NCBI RefSeq assembly: GCF_029212575.1
Contig: NZ_JARGPK010000003.1
Location: forward strand, 1-64,000
Direction: 5' to 3'
DNA length: 64,000 nucleotides
Source of the DNA: Antarcticimicrobium sp.
GTDB taxonomy: Bacteria > Pseudomonadota > Alphaproteobacteria > Rhodobacterales > Rhodobacteraceae
The notes below the pieces were generated by a model, which searched no databases, was not told where the DNA came from, and saw nothing but the letters and a program-made list of their open reading frames with translations. The position numbers and the translations under genes were made by a program. Shown here piece by piece: positions 17,597 through 24,855 of this stretch. Positions within the stretch are counted from its first letter, which is position 1, and the number at the start of each line of letters is the position of its first letter.

Positions 17597-18571
17597 TCAC
17601 CCGCTCTTGCGCCAGATTTCCGCGGCGCGATCCACCGGGGTCAGCACGCCGTGGCGGTCGAGGTCGAGCGGCATCGGCGCGATCAGATAGGCGCCGGGGC
17701 GCATGGTCTCGGCCAGCCGCGCCTCAAGCCGGGATTGCAGGTCGGGGTTGGAGAAGGGGCGGAAGGAATAGATCACCTCCGCTTGCGAATAGTCGTGCTC
17801 CAGCGCATCGCCCACCGTCACCGCATCGCCCAGATCGAAGGCGGCGCGGCCGAGCGCGATGGCCTGCGGGTTGATGTCGAAGCCGGTGCAGGTGCCGAAG
17901 CGGCAAATCCCGCAGGTTCGGGCAAGTTCGAGAATGTGGCCGGGACCGCAGCCGATTTCGAGGAAGGACACCGGGCGATAGCGCGCGCCGTCGCAGGCAT
18001 AGGCCGGGTCCATCGACAGGCAATGATCGAGCCGCCCCAGCATGTCGAGGAACCGGGACAGGCCGATGGAGATGTAATCATACGAGCCTTCGGGCACATC
18101 GAACCCGCTGGCGGCGGTATCGGGGGCGGAAATTGGGACGCTGTCGCATTGCCGGTGAAACTGGCGTTCCAGCGCGCGGCAAAGCCCCGCGTTCTTGCGG
18201 ATCTGCGAATCCTGCCCGGCCCGCAGCTCGGCCAGCAGGATCGCGTGCCGGCAGAGCGACTCGCGGCCAAGGGTCAGGGCGGCGCGATAGGCGGCGCGGT
18301 CCTCGTCGAGGGTCTGGCGCGCCTTGTCGAGCAGTTTCTCGGTCGCGGTGTAGCGCAGCTGCAGGGTTTTCAGCCGCCCCTGCCGGTATGGCGATACGGC
18401 GCCATCGGAGCCGGTGAGCGCGGCGATCCGGGCCGAAAGCGCGGTCAGGGTGGCAAGGTGCCGGGCCTGATCCGCCATCGCGCCGTCGAGGCGGGTCAGC
18501 GCATCGTCGACTGCGAGCGAGCTGCGGAGCACCGCGAGGGCCGGGGCCGGGCCGGTCGGATCGTCGATCAT
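17597..18571 (-). CDS. Class I SAM-dependent methyltransferase-like protein with helical N-terminal half
   Basis: A 324-residue protein of unknown substrate. Residues 1-175 are charged and predicted helical with no recognised domain. Residues 180-300 carry a Rossmann methyltransferase core: FLEIGCGPGHILELA (motif I, near 204), GFDINPQAIALG (the acidic strand-2 residue), VGDALEHD and EVIYSFRPFSN (motif II region). It lies between the glutathione S-transferase gene and tpa, all on the minus strand. Its presence inside the taurine block is unexplained. A small-molecule methyltransferase is likelier than an RNA or protein one given the lack of other domains, but this is uncertain. Confidence 0.7.
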   Translation of the reverse strand: MIDDPTGPAPALAVLRSSLAVDDALTRLDGAMADQARHLATLTALSARIAALTGSDGAVSPYRQGRLKTLQLRYTATEKLLDKARQTLDEDRAAYRAALTLGRESLCRHAILLAELRAGQDSQIRKNAGLCRALERQFHRQCDSVPISAPDTAASGFDVPEGSYDYISIGLSRFLDMLGRLDHCLSMDPAYACDGARYRPVSFLEIGCGPGHILELARTCGICRFGTCTGFDINPQAIALGRAAFDLGDAVTVGDALEHDYSQAEVIYSFRPFSNPDLQSRLEARLAETMRPGAYLIAPMPLDLDRHGVLTPVDRAAEIWRKSG

Positions 18572-18667
18572 CTGGCGGACCTTTCCGCTGGGGTGCGGAG
18601 AGTGTGCCCGGGTTGGCGGGATTTCTCAACAGCGCGGGTCGAACGGCTGTTGCGGATGGCGGCGCAA

Positions 18668-18720
18668 GGGGGCGCGGCCCCCGTCGCCCTTTGGCCCCCC
18701 GGGATATTTTCAAAGAAAAG
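18668..18720 (-). repeat. GC-rich dispersed repeat, copy B
   Basis: Read on the minus strand this block runs GAAAATATCCCGGGGGGCC, then GGGCGACGGGGGC and a GGGGGC/GCCCCC pair. It parallels copy A at 6471-6530 on the plus strand. It lies between the tpa terminator and the start of the methyltransferase gene. Confidence 0.5.
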
Positions 18721-18803
18721 AAGCGGCGGGCGCCCCGGGGCAAGGACCCTGCGGTGCCAGAGGGCACGCGGTTCGCATCGGTTCGCGGGGGGCGGACGGG
18801 ACG

Positions 18804-18829
18804 AAAAAGGCCGGGCTGCCTGCCCGGCC
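18804..18829 (-). terminator. Rho-independent terminator of tpa
   Basis: On the minus strand an 8-bp perfect stem GGCCGGGC/GCCCGGCC with a 5-base loop is followed directly by TTTTT. It lies 35 bases past the tpa stop, so tpa and the downstream methyltransferase gene are probably separate transcripts. Confidence 0.85.
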
Positions 18830-18863
18830 TCGTTACTTGTCAACAACAGCCGCGAGGCCTTCG

Positions 18864-20249
18864 TCAGCCGAAGACCTTGGTCAGGGCGGCATCGACGGTA
18901 TCGGTGATCTGGTCGATGTCGTCCTCGGTGGCGATCAGCGCCGGCGAGAAGCACAACACGTTGTTGAGCCCCGGCACCGAGCGGTTGGACATGCCGATGA
19001 TGACCCCCTGCGCGCCGCATTCGGCCGAGACCTGGGCCATCTGCTTTTCGCTGACCGGCTCCTTGGTGTTGCGGTCGGCCACCAGTTCGGCGCCGCAAAA
19101 GAGCCCCTTGCCGCGCACGTCGCCGACGACGCGGTGTTTCTCCATCAGCGCGCCGAGGTTGTCCATCATCCGCGCACCCATGTTCACGGTATTGTCGAGC
19201 AGGTTCTCGTCCTCGATGATGCGCATGTTTTCCAGCGCCGCCGCCGGGCCGGCGGTGCAGCCGCCAAAGGTCGAGATGTCGCGGAAGTAGTTCAGCGGGT
19301 CGGAGGCGTCGTCCTTGAACATCTCGAACACCTCTTCGGTGGTCACGCAGCAGGCGATCGCCGCGTAGCCCGAGGCGACGCCCTTGGCCATGGTCACGAA
19401 GTCGGGCTTGATGCCGTAATGCTGATAGCCGAACCAGGTGCCGGTGCGGCCCACGCCGCAGACCACCTCGTCGATATGGAGCAGGATGTCGTACTTGCGG
19501 CAGATCTCCTGCACCCGCTCCCAATAGCCCGGCGGCGGGGTGATGACGCCGCCGCCGGCGGTGACCGGCTCAAGGCAGAGCCCGCCGACGGTATCGGGGC
19601 CCTCGGCGAGGATCACCTCTTCGATGGCGTCGGCGGCGCGTGCCCCGTATTCCTCACCGCTCAGATCCCACTGGGGGCGGTATTCCATGCAGTGCGGCAC
19701 CCGCACGAAGCCCGGCGCGAGCGGCCCGTATTGCATCACGCGCTCGTCCTGGCCGCCGGCGGACATGGTGGCCAGCGTGCCGCCGTGGTAATCGCGGTCG
19801 CGGTAGAGGATCTTGTGTTTCTTGCCGCCGTATTTCTTGTGCGCGATCTGGCGGATCATCTTGAACGCCTTCTCGTTCGCCTCGGAGCCGGAGTTGGTGT
19901 AGTAGACCCGGCTCATCCCCGGCATTTTCGAGATCAGCTTTTCGGAGAACAGCGAGCCGGGGATCGAGCCCGCCGACTGGGCGAAGTAGCACAGTTTCAT
20001 CAGCTGGTCGTAGACCGCCTTGGCGATGCTCTCGCGGCCGTAGCCGACGTTCACCGTCCAGACCCCGCCGGAAACGGCATCGAGGTATTCCTTGCCGTTC
20101 TGGTCCCAGACCCGCATACCCTTGCCCTCGAGGATGATGCGCGGGTCGTTGGTTTCAAAGGGTTTGTGCTGGATCAGGTGGTGCCAGACGTGGGCCTTGT
20201 CGGCCTCGACGATGCGGCTGATGTCGTTTTCGTTGAACGTGCCGTCCAT
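18864..20249 (-). CDS. tpa: Taurine-pyruvate aminotransferase
   Basis: This PLP enzyme transfers the amino group of taurine to pyruvate, giving sulfoacetaldehyde and alanine. The 461-residue class III aminotransferase has the TNSGSEANEKAF segment (119-130), HGG near 155 (DYHGGTLATM), the pyridine-nitrogen aspartate D260 in HIDEVVCGVGRTG, and the PLP lysine K289 in TMAKGVASGY. Class III enzymes with other omega-amino substrates look similar; the tauABC, xsc and tauR context settles the assignment. AAAGGA lies about seven bases before the ATG. It is divergent from tauABC and ends in a strong terminator. Confidence 0.92.
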   Translation of the reverse strand: MDGTFNENDISRIVEADKAHVWHHLIQHKPFETNDPRIILEGKGMRVWDQNGKEYLDAVSGGVWTVNVGYGRESIAKAVYDQLMKLCYFAQSAGSIPGSLFSEKLISKMPGMSRVYYTNSGSEANEKAFKMIRQIAHKKYGGKKHKILYRDRDYHGGTLATMSAGGQDERVMQYGPLAPGFVRVPHCMEYRPQWDLSGEEYGARAADAIEEVILAEGPDTVGGLCLEPVTAGGGVITPPPGYWERVQEICRKYDILLHIDEVVCGVGRTGTWFGYQHYGIKPDFVTMAKGVASGYAAIACCVTTEEVFEMFKDDASDPLNYFRDISTFGGCTAGPAAALENMRIIEDENLLDNTVNMGARMMDNLGALMEKHRVVGDVRGKGLFCGAELVADRNTKEPVSEKQMAQVSAECGAQGVIIGMSNRSVPGLNNVLCFSPALIATEDDIDQITDTVDAALTKVFG

Positions 20250-20670
20250 GGCCGGTCCTTTCGCTGTCTCAGGAACGAGGGGGCGCGCCGAAACCCCCGC
20301 TTGCGGGGGGGGGGCGCTGCTGATACCAGAAACGCCAAAATCCGGGCGTTCCGTAGGTCCAGATGCATTCTTCGCGTGAGTCCAGTCGGGTGAGCGGGGG
20401 CCCGGCGGGCGGAGCGCGTTGCGGGTCTAGTCACCCAGAATCGCGTTGAAAATCACAGATTAACGAAAGCCGAAGGCGGGTTTCGAAAACTGCAACAGAT
20501 TGGCCCTGCCGGGAAAAATAAATTGATCGGAGGCCGGAATTCGGCTCGGATCAGGGCGGGTCGGCAGCGGCCGGACCGGACGCCCGACCCGGAGTGACGT
20601 GCAAGGACATGGCGGCGAACCGCCCGCAGCAACAGGGTCCGCCCGCGGGCGGAGGAACAGGGAGATAAAG
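20250..20670. promoter_or_regulatory. Divergent tpa/tauA control region with candidate TauR boxes
   Basis: This 421-base space holds GTAGGTCCAG (20353-20362) and GTGAGTCCAG (20376-20385), direct repeats 23 bases apart. On the tpa strand they read CTGGACCTAC and CTGGACTCAC, nine and eight matches to the remembered TauR element CTGGACYTAA. A weaker GCGGGTCTAG occurs at 20421-20430 on the tauA side. The remainder includes a purine-rich GGAGGAACAGGGAG before tauA that supplies its ribosome site. No gene is visible. Confidence 0.6.
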
Positions 20671-21669
20671 ATGACATTGAAAACCAGGCTGATGGGGGCC
20701 GTGGCCGGACTGGCCGTGCTGGCCGGGGCAAGCGCCGCGAGTGCCGATGAGATCACCGTGGGGTATTTCCTGGAATGGCCGATGCCGTTCGAATACGCCA
20801 AGGTGATGGGAACCTATGACGAGGAGATGGGCGTCACGGTGAATTGGGTCAGCTTCGACACAGGCACCGCGATGAGTGCCGCGATGGCCAGCGGCGACGT
20901 GCAGCTTTCGGTCAGCCAGGGGGTGCCGCCCTTCGTGGTGGCGACCAGCGCCGGGCAGGATCTGCAGATCCTCGATGTGGCGGTGAGCTATTCCGACAAT
21001 GATAACTGCGTGGTGCGGGCCGATCTGGAGATCGACAAGATGTCTGCCGGTGAGTTGGCGGGCAAGAAGGTCGCCGTGCCGCTGGGCACCGCGGCACATT
21101 ACGGCTTTCTCAAGCAGATGAGCCATTTCGGCGTCGATCTGGGCAGCCTGGAGGTGGTCGACATGGCGCCGCCGGATGGCGCTGCGGCGATCGCGCAGGG
21201 CGCGGTGGACATGGCCTGCGGCTGGGGCGGCAGCCTGCGCCGGATGAAGGAGCACGGCAACGTGCTGCTGACCGGGGCGGAGAAGGAGGAACTGGGGATT
21301 CTCGTGTTTGACGTGACCTCGGGCCCGGCGGGCTGGGTCGCCGAGAACAGCGATCTGGTGGCCAAGTTCCTCAAGGTGACCGGCGATGCCAACGCGATGT
21401 GGAACTCGGGCGAGCACAAGGCCGAGATGCTGCCGGTGATCGCCAAGGACGCCGGCATGGACATGGAGGCGACCGAGGCCACGATCAGCACCTTCATCTT
21501 TCCCCCGGTGGCGGACCAGCTTGGGCCGAAATGGCTGGGCGGTGGTGCGCAGACCTTCATGAAGGGGGTGGCCGATGTCTTTGTCGAGGCCGGCAGCATC
21601 GATGCCGCGCTCGACAGCTATGACAACGCGGTGAATAGCGCGCCGCTGCAGGCCGCCAGCGACATGTAA
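20671..21669 (+). CDS. tauA: Taurine ABC transporter, periplasmic binding protein
   Basis: The periplasmic receptor that captures taurine for the TauBC importer. Residues 1-24 form a signal peptide (MTLKTRLMGAVAGLAVLAGA, cleavage near ASA-DE). The mature part begins DEITVGYFLEWPMPFEYAK and continues as an NMT1/TauA-type two-lobed binding fold (GTAMSAAMASGDVQLSVSQG; KKVAVPLGTAAHYGFL; APPDGAAAIAQGAVDMACGW). The total of 332 residues is normal. GGAG lies seven bases upstream of the ATG; the longer in-frame extension would bury the signal peptide and is rejected. A strong hairpin follows the gene, probably keeping the binding protein in excess over TauBC. Confidence 0.93.
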   Translation: MTLKTRLMGAVAGLAVLAGASAASADEITVGYFLEWPMPFEYAKVMGTYDEEMGVTVNWVSFDTGTAMSAAMASGDVQLSVSQGVPPFVVATSAGQDLQILDVAVSYSDNDNCVVRADLEIDKMSAGELAGKKVAVPLGTAAHYGFLKQMSHFGVDLGSLEVVDMAPPDGAAAIAQGAVDMACGWGGSLRRMKEHGNVLLTGAEKEELGILVFDVTSGPAGWVAENSDLVAKFLKVTGDANAMWNSGEHKAEMLPVIAKDAGMDMEATEATISTFIFPPVADQLGPKWLGGGAQTFMKGVADVFVEAGSIDAALDSYDNAVNSAPLQAASDM

Positions 21670-21679
21670 GCGACGGCAA

Positions 21680-21707
21680 CGGTCCGGGCGGTGCGCTGCC
21701 CGGACCG
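21680..21707 (+). terminator. Intra-operon hairpin between tauA and tauB
   Basis: CGGTCCGGGC and GCCCGGACCG form a perfect 10-bp stem with an 8-base loop. No T-run follows, so it is likelier to protect the tauA mRNA 3' end or attenuate than to stop transcription fully. Confidence 0.6.
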
Positions 21708-21742
21708 CATCCGCGCGTCCATGCACAAACCGGGGGAAAGCC

Positions 21743-22549
21743 ATGTCCGGACTGGCGATCGAAAACCTGTCGATGCGATTCGACCTGCCGGGCGGCGGGT
21801 CGGTGCAGGCGTTGCAGGATGTCTCGTTGCATTTGAAGGAAGGCGAGCTGATGAGCGTGCTGGGCCCCTCGGGCTGCGGCAAGACCACGCTTCTGAACAT
21901 CCTGGCCGGGTTCCTGGCCCCGACCGAGGGGCAGGTGGTGATGAACGGGCACCGGGTGACCGGCCCCGCCGCCGAGCGCGGCATGGTGTTCCAGCAGGGC
22001 GCGCTGTTCGAGTGGATGAGCGTGCGCGACAACGTCAGTTTCGGCCCGCGCATGAAGGGCATGCCCAAACTGGACATGGCCGAGGTGGTCAATCACCTGC
22101 TCGAGGTGGTGGGGTTGCAGGATTTCAAGGACAAGGCGGTCTACGAGCTGTCGGGAGGGATGCAGCAGCGGGTGGCGCTGGCGCGTTGCCTGGCCAATGA
22201 CCCGGACGTGATCCTGATGGATGAGCCGCTGGGCGCGCTGGACGCGCTGACGCGGGAAAAGATGCAGAGCCTCGTGCTCAAGCTCTGGAAGGAGACCGGC
22301 AAGACCATCATCCTGATCACCCATTCGGTCGAGGAGGCGCTGCTATTGGGTGAGCGTCTGCTGGTGATGGCGCCACGTCCGGGACGGATTCACAAGGAAT
22401 ACCGGCTGCCCTTTGCCGACCTGGGGGTGGGGGCCGACCTGCGCGAGGTCAAGAAACATCCCGAGTACGCGCCGACGCGCGAGGAGATCCTGAACATGAT
22501 CTGGAACATGGAAGAGGAAATCATGGGCCGGGTGGAGGCAGGCGCATGA
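21743..22549 (+). CDS. tauB: Taurine ABC transporter, ATP-binding protein
   Basis: The cytoplasmic ATPase of the taurine importer. Its 268 residues contain Walker A GPSGCGKTT (41-49), the Q-loop FQQGALFE (83-90), the ABC signature LSGGMQQR (136-143), Walker B VILMDEP with catalytic E161, and the switch histidine in ITHSVEEA. The C-terminal 40 residues are acidic. The ATGA junction overlaps the following permease gene, which indicates translational coupling. Confidence 0.95.
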   Translation: MSGLAIENLSMRFDLPGGGSVQALQDVSLHLKEGELMSVLGPSGCGKTTLLNILAGFLAPTEGQVVMNGHRVTGPAAERGMVFQQGALFEWMSVRDNVSFGPRMKGMPKLDMAEVVNHLLEVVGLQDFKDKAVYELSGGMQQRVALARCLANDPDVILMDEPLGALDALTREKMQSLVLKLWKETGKTIILITHSVEEALLLGERLLVMAPRPGRIHKEYRLPFADLGVGADLREVKKHPEYAPTREEILNMIWNMEEEIMGRVEAGA

Positions 22550-23814
22550 TCCCGCTGCTGATCTATGCCGCGATCTTCGTCGCCTCGTTCCTGATCGTGA
22601 CCCGGGTGATCCGACGGGCGGCGCGGCATGATTTCACCTCGCTCAAGACCGTGACCTTCGGCGACGAGAGCGCGGTGGTCTCCGACCGCTGGGCCAGCGT
22701 GATCTCGATCGTCTCGATCTTCGTGCTCTGGGGGATGTTCACCGGCTCGGCGCTGTTGCCGGGGTTTCTGCACGCACCGGGGCCGTTCCAGGGGGTGGCC
22801 ACGTTCGAATATACCGCGCAGGCGACAAACGGGGATCGCGATACCGCCACGGTGACGGTTCTGGTGCATCCGGTCGAGCAGAAGGTCGAGAACCCCGAGG
22901 TGGAGCCGGGCGACGGCTGGGCCAGGAACGACAGCGCCACGGTGGGGATGTGGCGCAGCGGGCTGATCCGGGTCGACCGCAACGACGAGATCGGCCGCGA
23001 CGCGGGCGCCAGGGTGGTGGCGGTGAATGGTGAGCCGATCGGGCCGGGCAAGAGCGTGGCGACCAGGTTCGGCCGCGTCGGCATGAGCCCCAAGGGGACG
23101 CTGAATTTTGAGCCCTCGAAAGGCTGGCAAATGGAGCCGATCTGGCTGCCTTCGCCCGAGGCGGTGGTCGCCCGGCTGGCCGAGATTGCCGGCGCGGGCT
23201 TTCGCGGATCGACCCTGTTGGAGCATCTGGGGTATTCGCTGTTCCGGGTCGTCGTCGGGTTCCTTCTGGGCGCGCTGGTCGGCATCCCGCTGGGCTATGC
23301 GATGGGGCTGTCGAACTGGTTCCGCGGCTGGTTCGATCCGATCGTCGAATTCATGCGGCCGGTGCCGCCCCTGGCGCTGATCCCTCTGGTGATCATCTGG
23401 GCCGGGATCGGTGAGACCGGCAAGATCATCCTGCTGTTCCTCGCCGCCTTGTGGATCATGGCCATCGCGGCGCGCTCGGGGGTCTCCGGCGTGTCGATTT
23501 CCAAGGTGCACGCCGCCTATTCGCTGGGCGCCAGCAAGTGGCAGATCATGCGCCATGTGATCATGCCCAATTCGCTGCCCGAGATCTTCACCGGCGCGCG
23601 GGTGGCGATGGGGGTCTGCTGGGGCACGGTGGTGGCCGCCGAACTGGTCGCCGCCGAGAAGGGCGCGGGGATGATGATCATGGTCGCCTCGAAGTTCCAG
23701 AACACCGATATCGTGATCATGGGGATCATCCTGATCGGGGTGATCGGATTCGGTATCGACATGCTGATGCGCTGGGCCGAGCGGGTGCTGGTGCCGTGGA
23801 AGGGCAAGGTGTGA
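22546..23814 (+). CDS. tauC: Taurine ABC transporter permease TauC with an extra periplasmic domain
   Basis: The membrane permease of the taurine importer. At 422 residues it is much longer than ordinary TauC/SsuC proteins of about 250-290. An added first membrane helix (4-20) is followed by the usual first helix (51-70). Residues 82-198 are then inserted before the standard LPSPEAVVARL segment (201-211). The insert is polar and looks like a cadherin/VCBS-type repeat: FEYTAQATNGDRDTATVTV (87-105) and VVAVNGEPIGPG with GTLNFEPSKGW (157-194). From 230 on it is a normal BPD_transp_1 domain with an EAA loop (AAYSLGASKWQIMRHVIMP, 323-341). The insert should face the periplasm and could contact TauA or the envelope; its function is unknown. 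Confidence 0.9.
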   Translation: MIPLLIYAAIFVASFLIVTRVIRRAARHDFTSLKTVTFGDESAVVSDRWASVISIVSIFVLWGMFTGSALLPGFLHAPGPFQGVATFEYTAQATNGDRDTATVTVLVHPVEQKVENPEVEPGDGWARNDSATVGMWRSGLIRVDRNDEIGRDAGARVVAVNGEPIGPGKSVATRFGRVGMSPKGTLNFEPSKGWQMEPIWLPSPEAVVARLAEIAGAGFRGSTLLEHLGYSLFRVVVGFLLGALVGIPLGYAMGLSNWFRGWFDPIVEFMRPVPPLALIPLVIIWAGIGETGKIILLFLAALWIMAIAARSGVSGVSISKVHAAYSLGASKWQIMRHVIMPNSLPEIFTGARVAMGVCWGTVVAAELVAAEKGAGMMIMVASKFQNTDIVIMGIILIGVIGFGIDMLMRWAERVLVPWKGKV

Positions 23815-24090
23815 GCCAGGGCTGACCCCCGCCCGGAACACGCGCGAAGCGCGCCGGGCGAGCGCCTGCCCGTTCCGGCGGGCTGGCGCTTTGGCAATCC
23901 GGGCGTGCCACTCCCGGCGAAGATGTGCTTTGCCGGGATAAAGTGCTCCGCCCGACCGTTTCGGGCGCCACCCCACGGGCAGGCGCTCGCCCTTTGGGAC
24001 GCGTCGCGCGAAGGGGCGGGATGCGCGGAAAGCTTGCGCCTCGCCGCCCGGCTGCCGTACTCCTGCACGGGTGCAGGAGAGAGGCTTTGA
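23815..24090. repeat. Long inverted repeat and Shine-Dalgarno hairpin between tauC and pxpB
   Basis: A perfect 18-base inverted repeat (GGGCGAGCGCCTGCCCGT at 23856-23873; its complement at 23975-23992) encloses about 100 bases that contain further short GC-rich pairings. Nearer pxpB, CTCCTGCA (24060-24067) pairs with TGCAGGAG (24072-24079) over a CGGG loop, and the 3' arm includes part of the pxpB ribosome-binding region. The long stem may end tauABC transcription or be a mobile palindrome. No credible gene lies here. Confidence 0.6.
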
Positions 24091-24855
24091 ATGACCGCCA
24101 ATGACCGGCAGATCCGACCCGGGTTTCCGGCGCTGCGCCCGGTCGGGCTGTCGGGGATGCTGGTGAGCTTTTCCGACCGGCTGGAGGAGCCGGCAAATCG
24201 CGCCGCGCTGGCCTTTCGCGCCGCTGTCGAGGCGGAGCGCAAGGCCGGGATCGCGGAGACCGCGACCTCGCTCGCCTCGGTGTTCCTGCGGTTCGATCCC
24301 GAGGTTCTTTCCCATGATGCGCTGAGCGACTGGCTGCAGGGGCTGCTGGCGGCGCGCGACTGGTACGCGGCGGCCCTGCCCGGGGGGCGGCGTCTGATCC
24401 GGGTGCCCACCCTCTATGGCACCGATCTGGCGCCGCAGCTGGAGGAGGCGGCGGCGGCGGCCGGGATGGGTGTGGAGGCGGCCATTGCCGATCTGGGCAC
24501 GACGCGGGTGCGGGTGCTGACCATCGGTTTCGCACCCGGGCAGCCCTATCTCGGGCCGCTGGGCGCGGACTGGGATCTGCCGCGGCAGACCGCGCTGACG
24601 GCACAGGTGCCGGTGGGGGCGCTGGTGCTGGCGGTGCGCCAGTTCGTCCTTTTTGCCGCGTCCTCGCCGACCGGCTGGCGCCATGTGGGGCAGACCGCGT
24701 TTCGCTGTTTCAGGCCCGAGGCGGCGGCGCCCTTTGCGCTGCGGCCGGGCGACGAGATGCTGTTCGAGCCGGTCAGCAAGCCGGAGTTCCTGCGGATCGC
24801 CGCACGCGCGACGGATGGCGCGGGCGGCGCCGTGATCGGGGAGATCGCGGAATGA
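24091..24855 (+). CDS. pxpB: 5-oxoprolinase subunit PxpB (KipI-like)
   Basis: One subunit of the ATP-dependent PxpABC 5-oxoprolinase, which opens 5-oxoproline (pyroglutamate) to glutamate. The 254 residues match the carboxyltransferase domain 1 / KipI family. Key segments are IRVPTLYGTDLAPQLEEAA (near 110), LTIGFAPGQPYLG (near 148), VPVGALVLAVRQ, and PTGWRHVGQT (near 194). Together with PxpC it resembles the two halves of an allophanate-hydrolase-type carboxyltransferase. Its stop overlaps the pxpC start (ATGA). A GAGAGG stretch precedes the ATG but sits beside a hairpin that may mask it. Confidence 0.9.
   Translation: MTANDRQIRPGFPALRPVGLSGMLVSFSDRLEEPANRAALAFRAAVEAERKAGIAETATSLASVFLRFDPEVLSHDALSDWLQGLLAARDWYAAALPGGRRLIRVPTLYGTDLAPQLEEAAAAAGMGVEAAIADLGTTRVRVLTIGFAPGQPYLGPLGADWDLPRQTALTAQVPVGALVLAVRQFVLFAASSPTGWRHVGQTAFRCFRPEAAAPFALRPGDEMLFEPVSKPEFLRIAARATDGAGGAVIGEIAE

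Noticed and set aside
23905-24090. A 61-codon frame between tauC and pxpB
   Set aside because: It lies inside the inverted-repeat region, has no ribosome site and no protein-like features.
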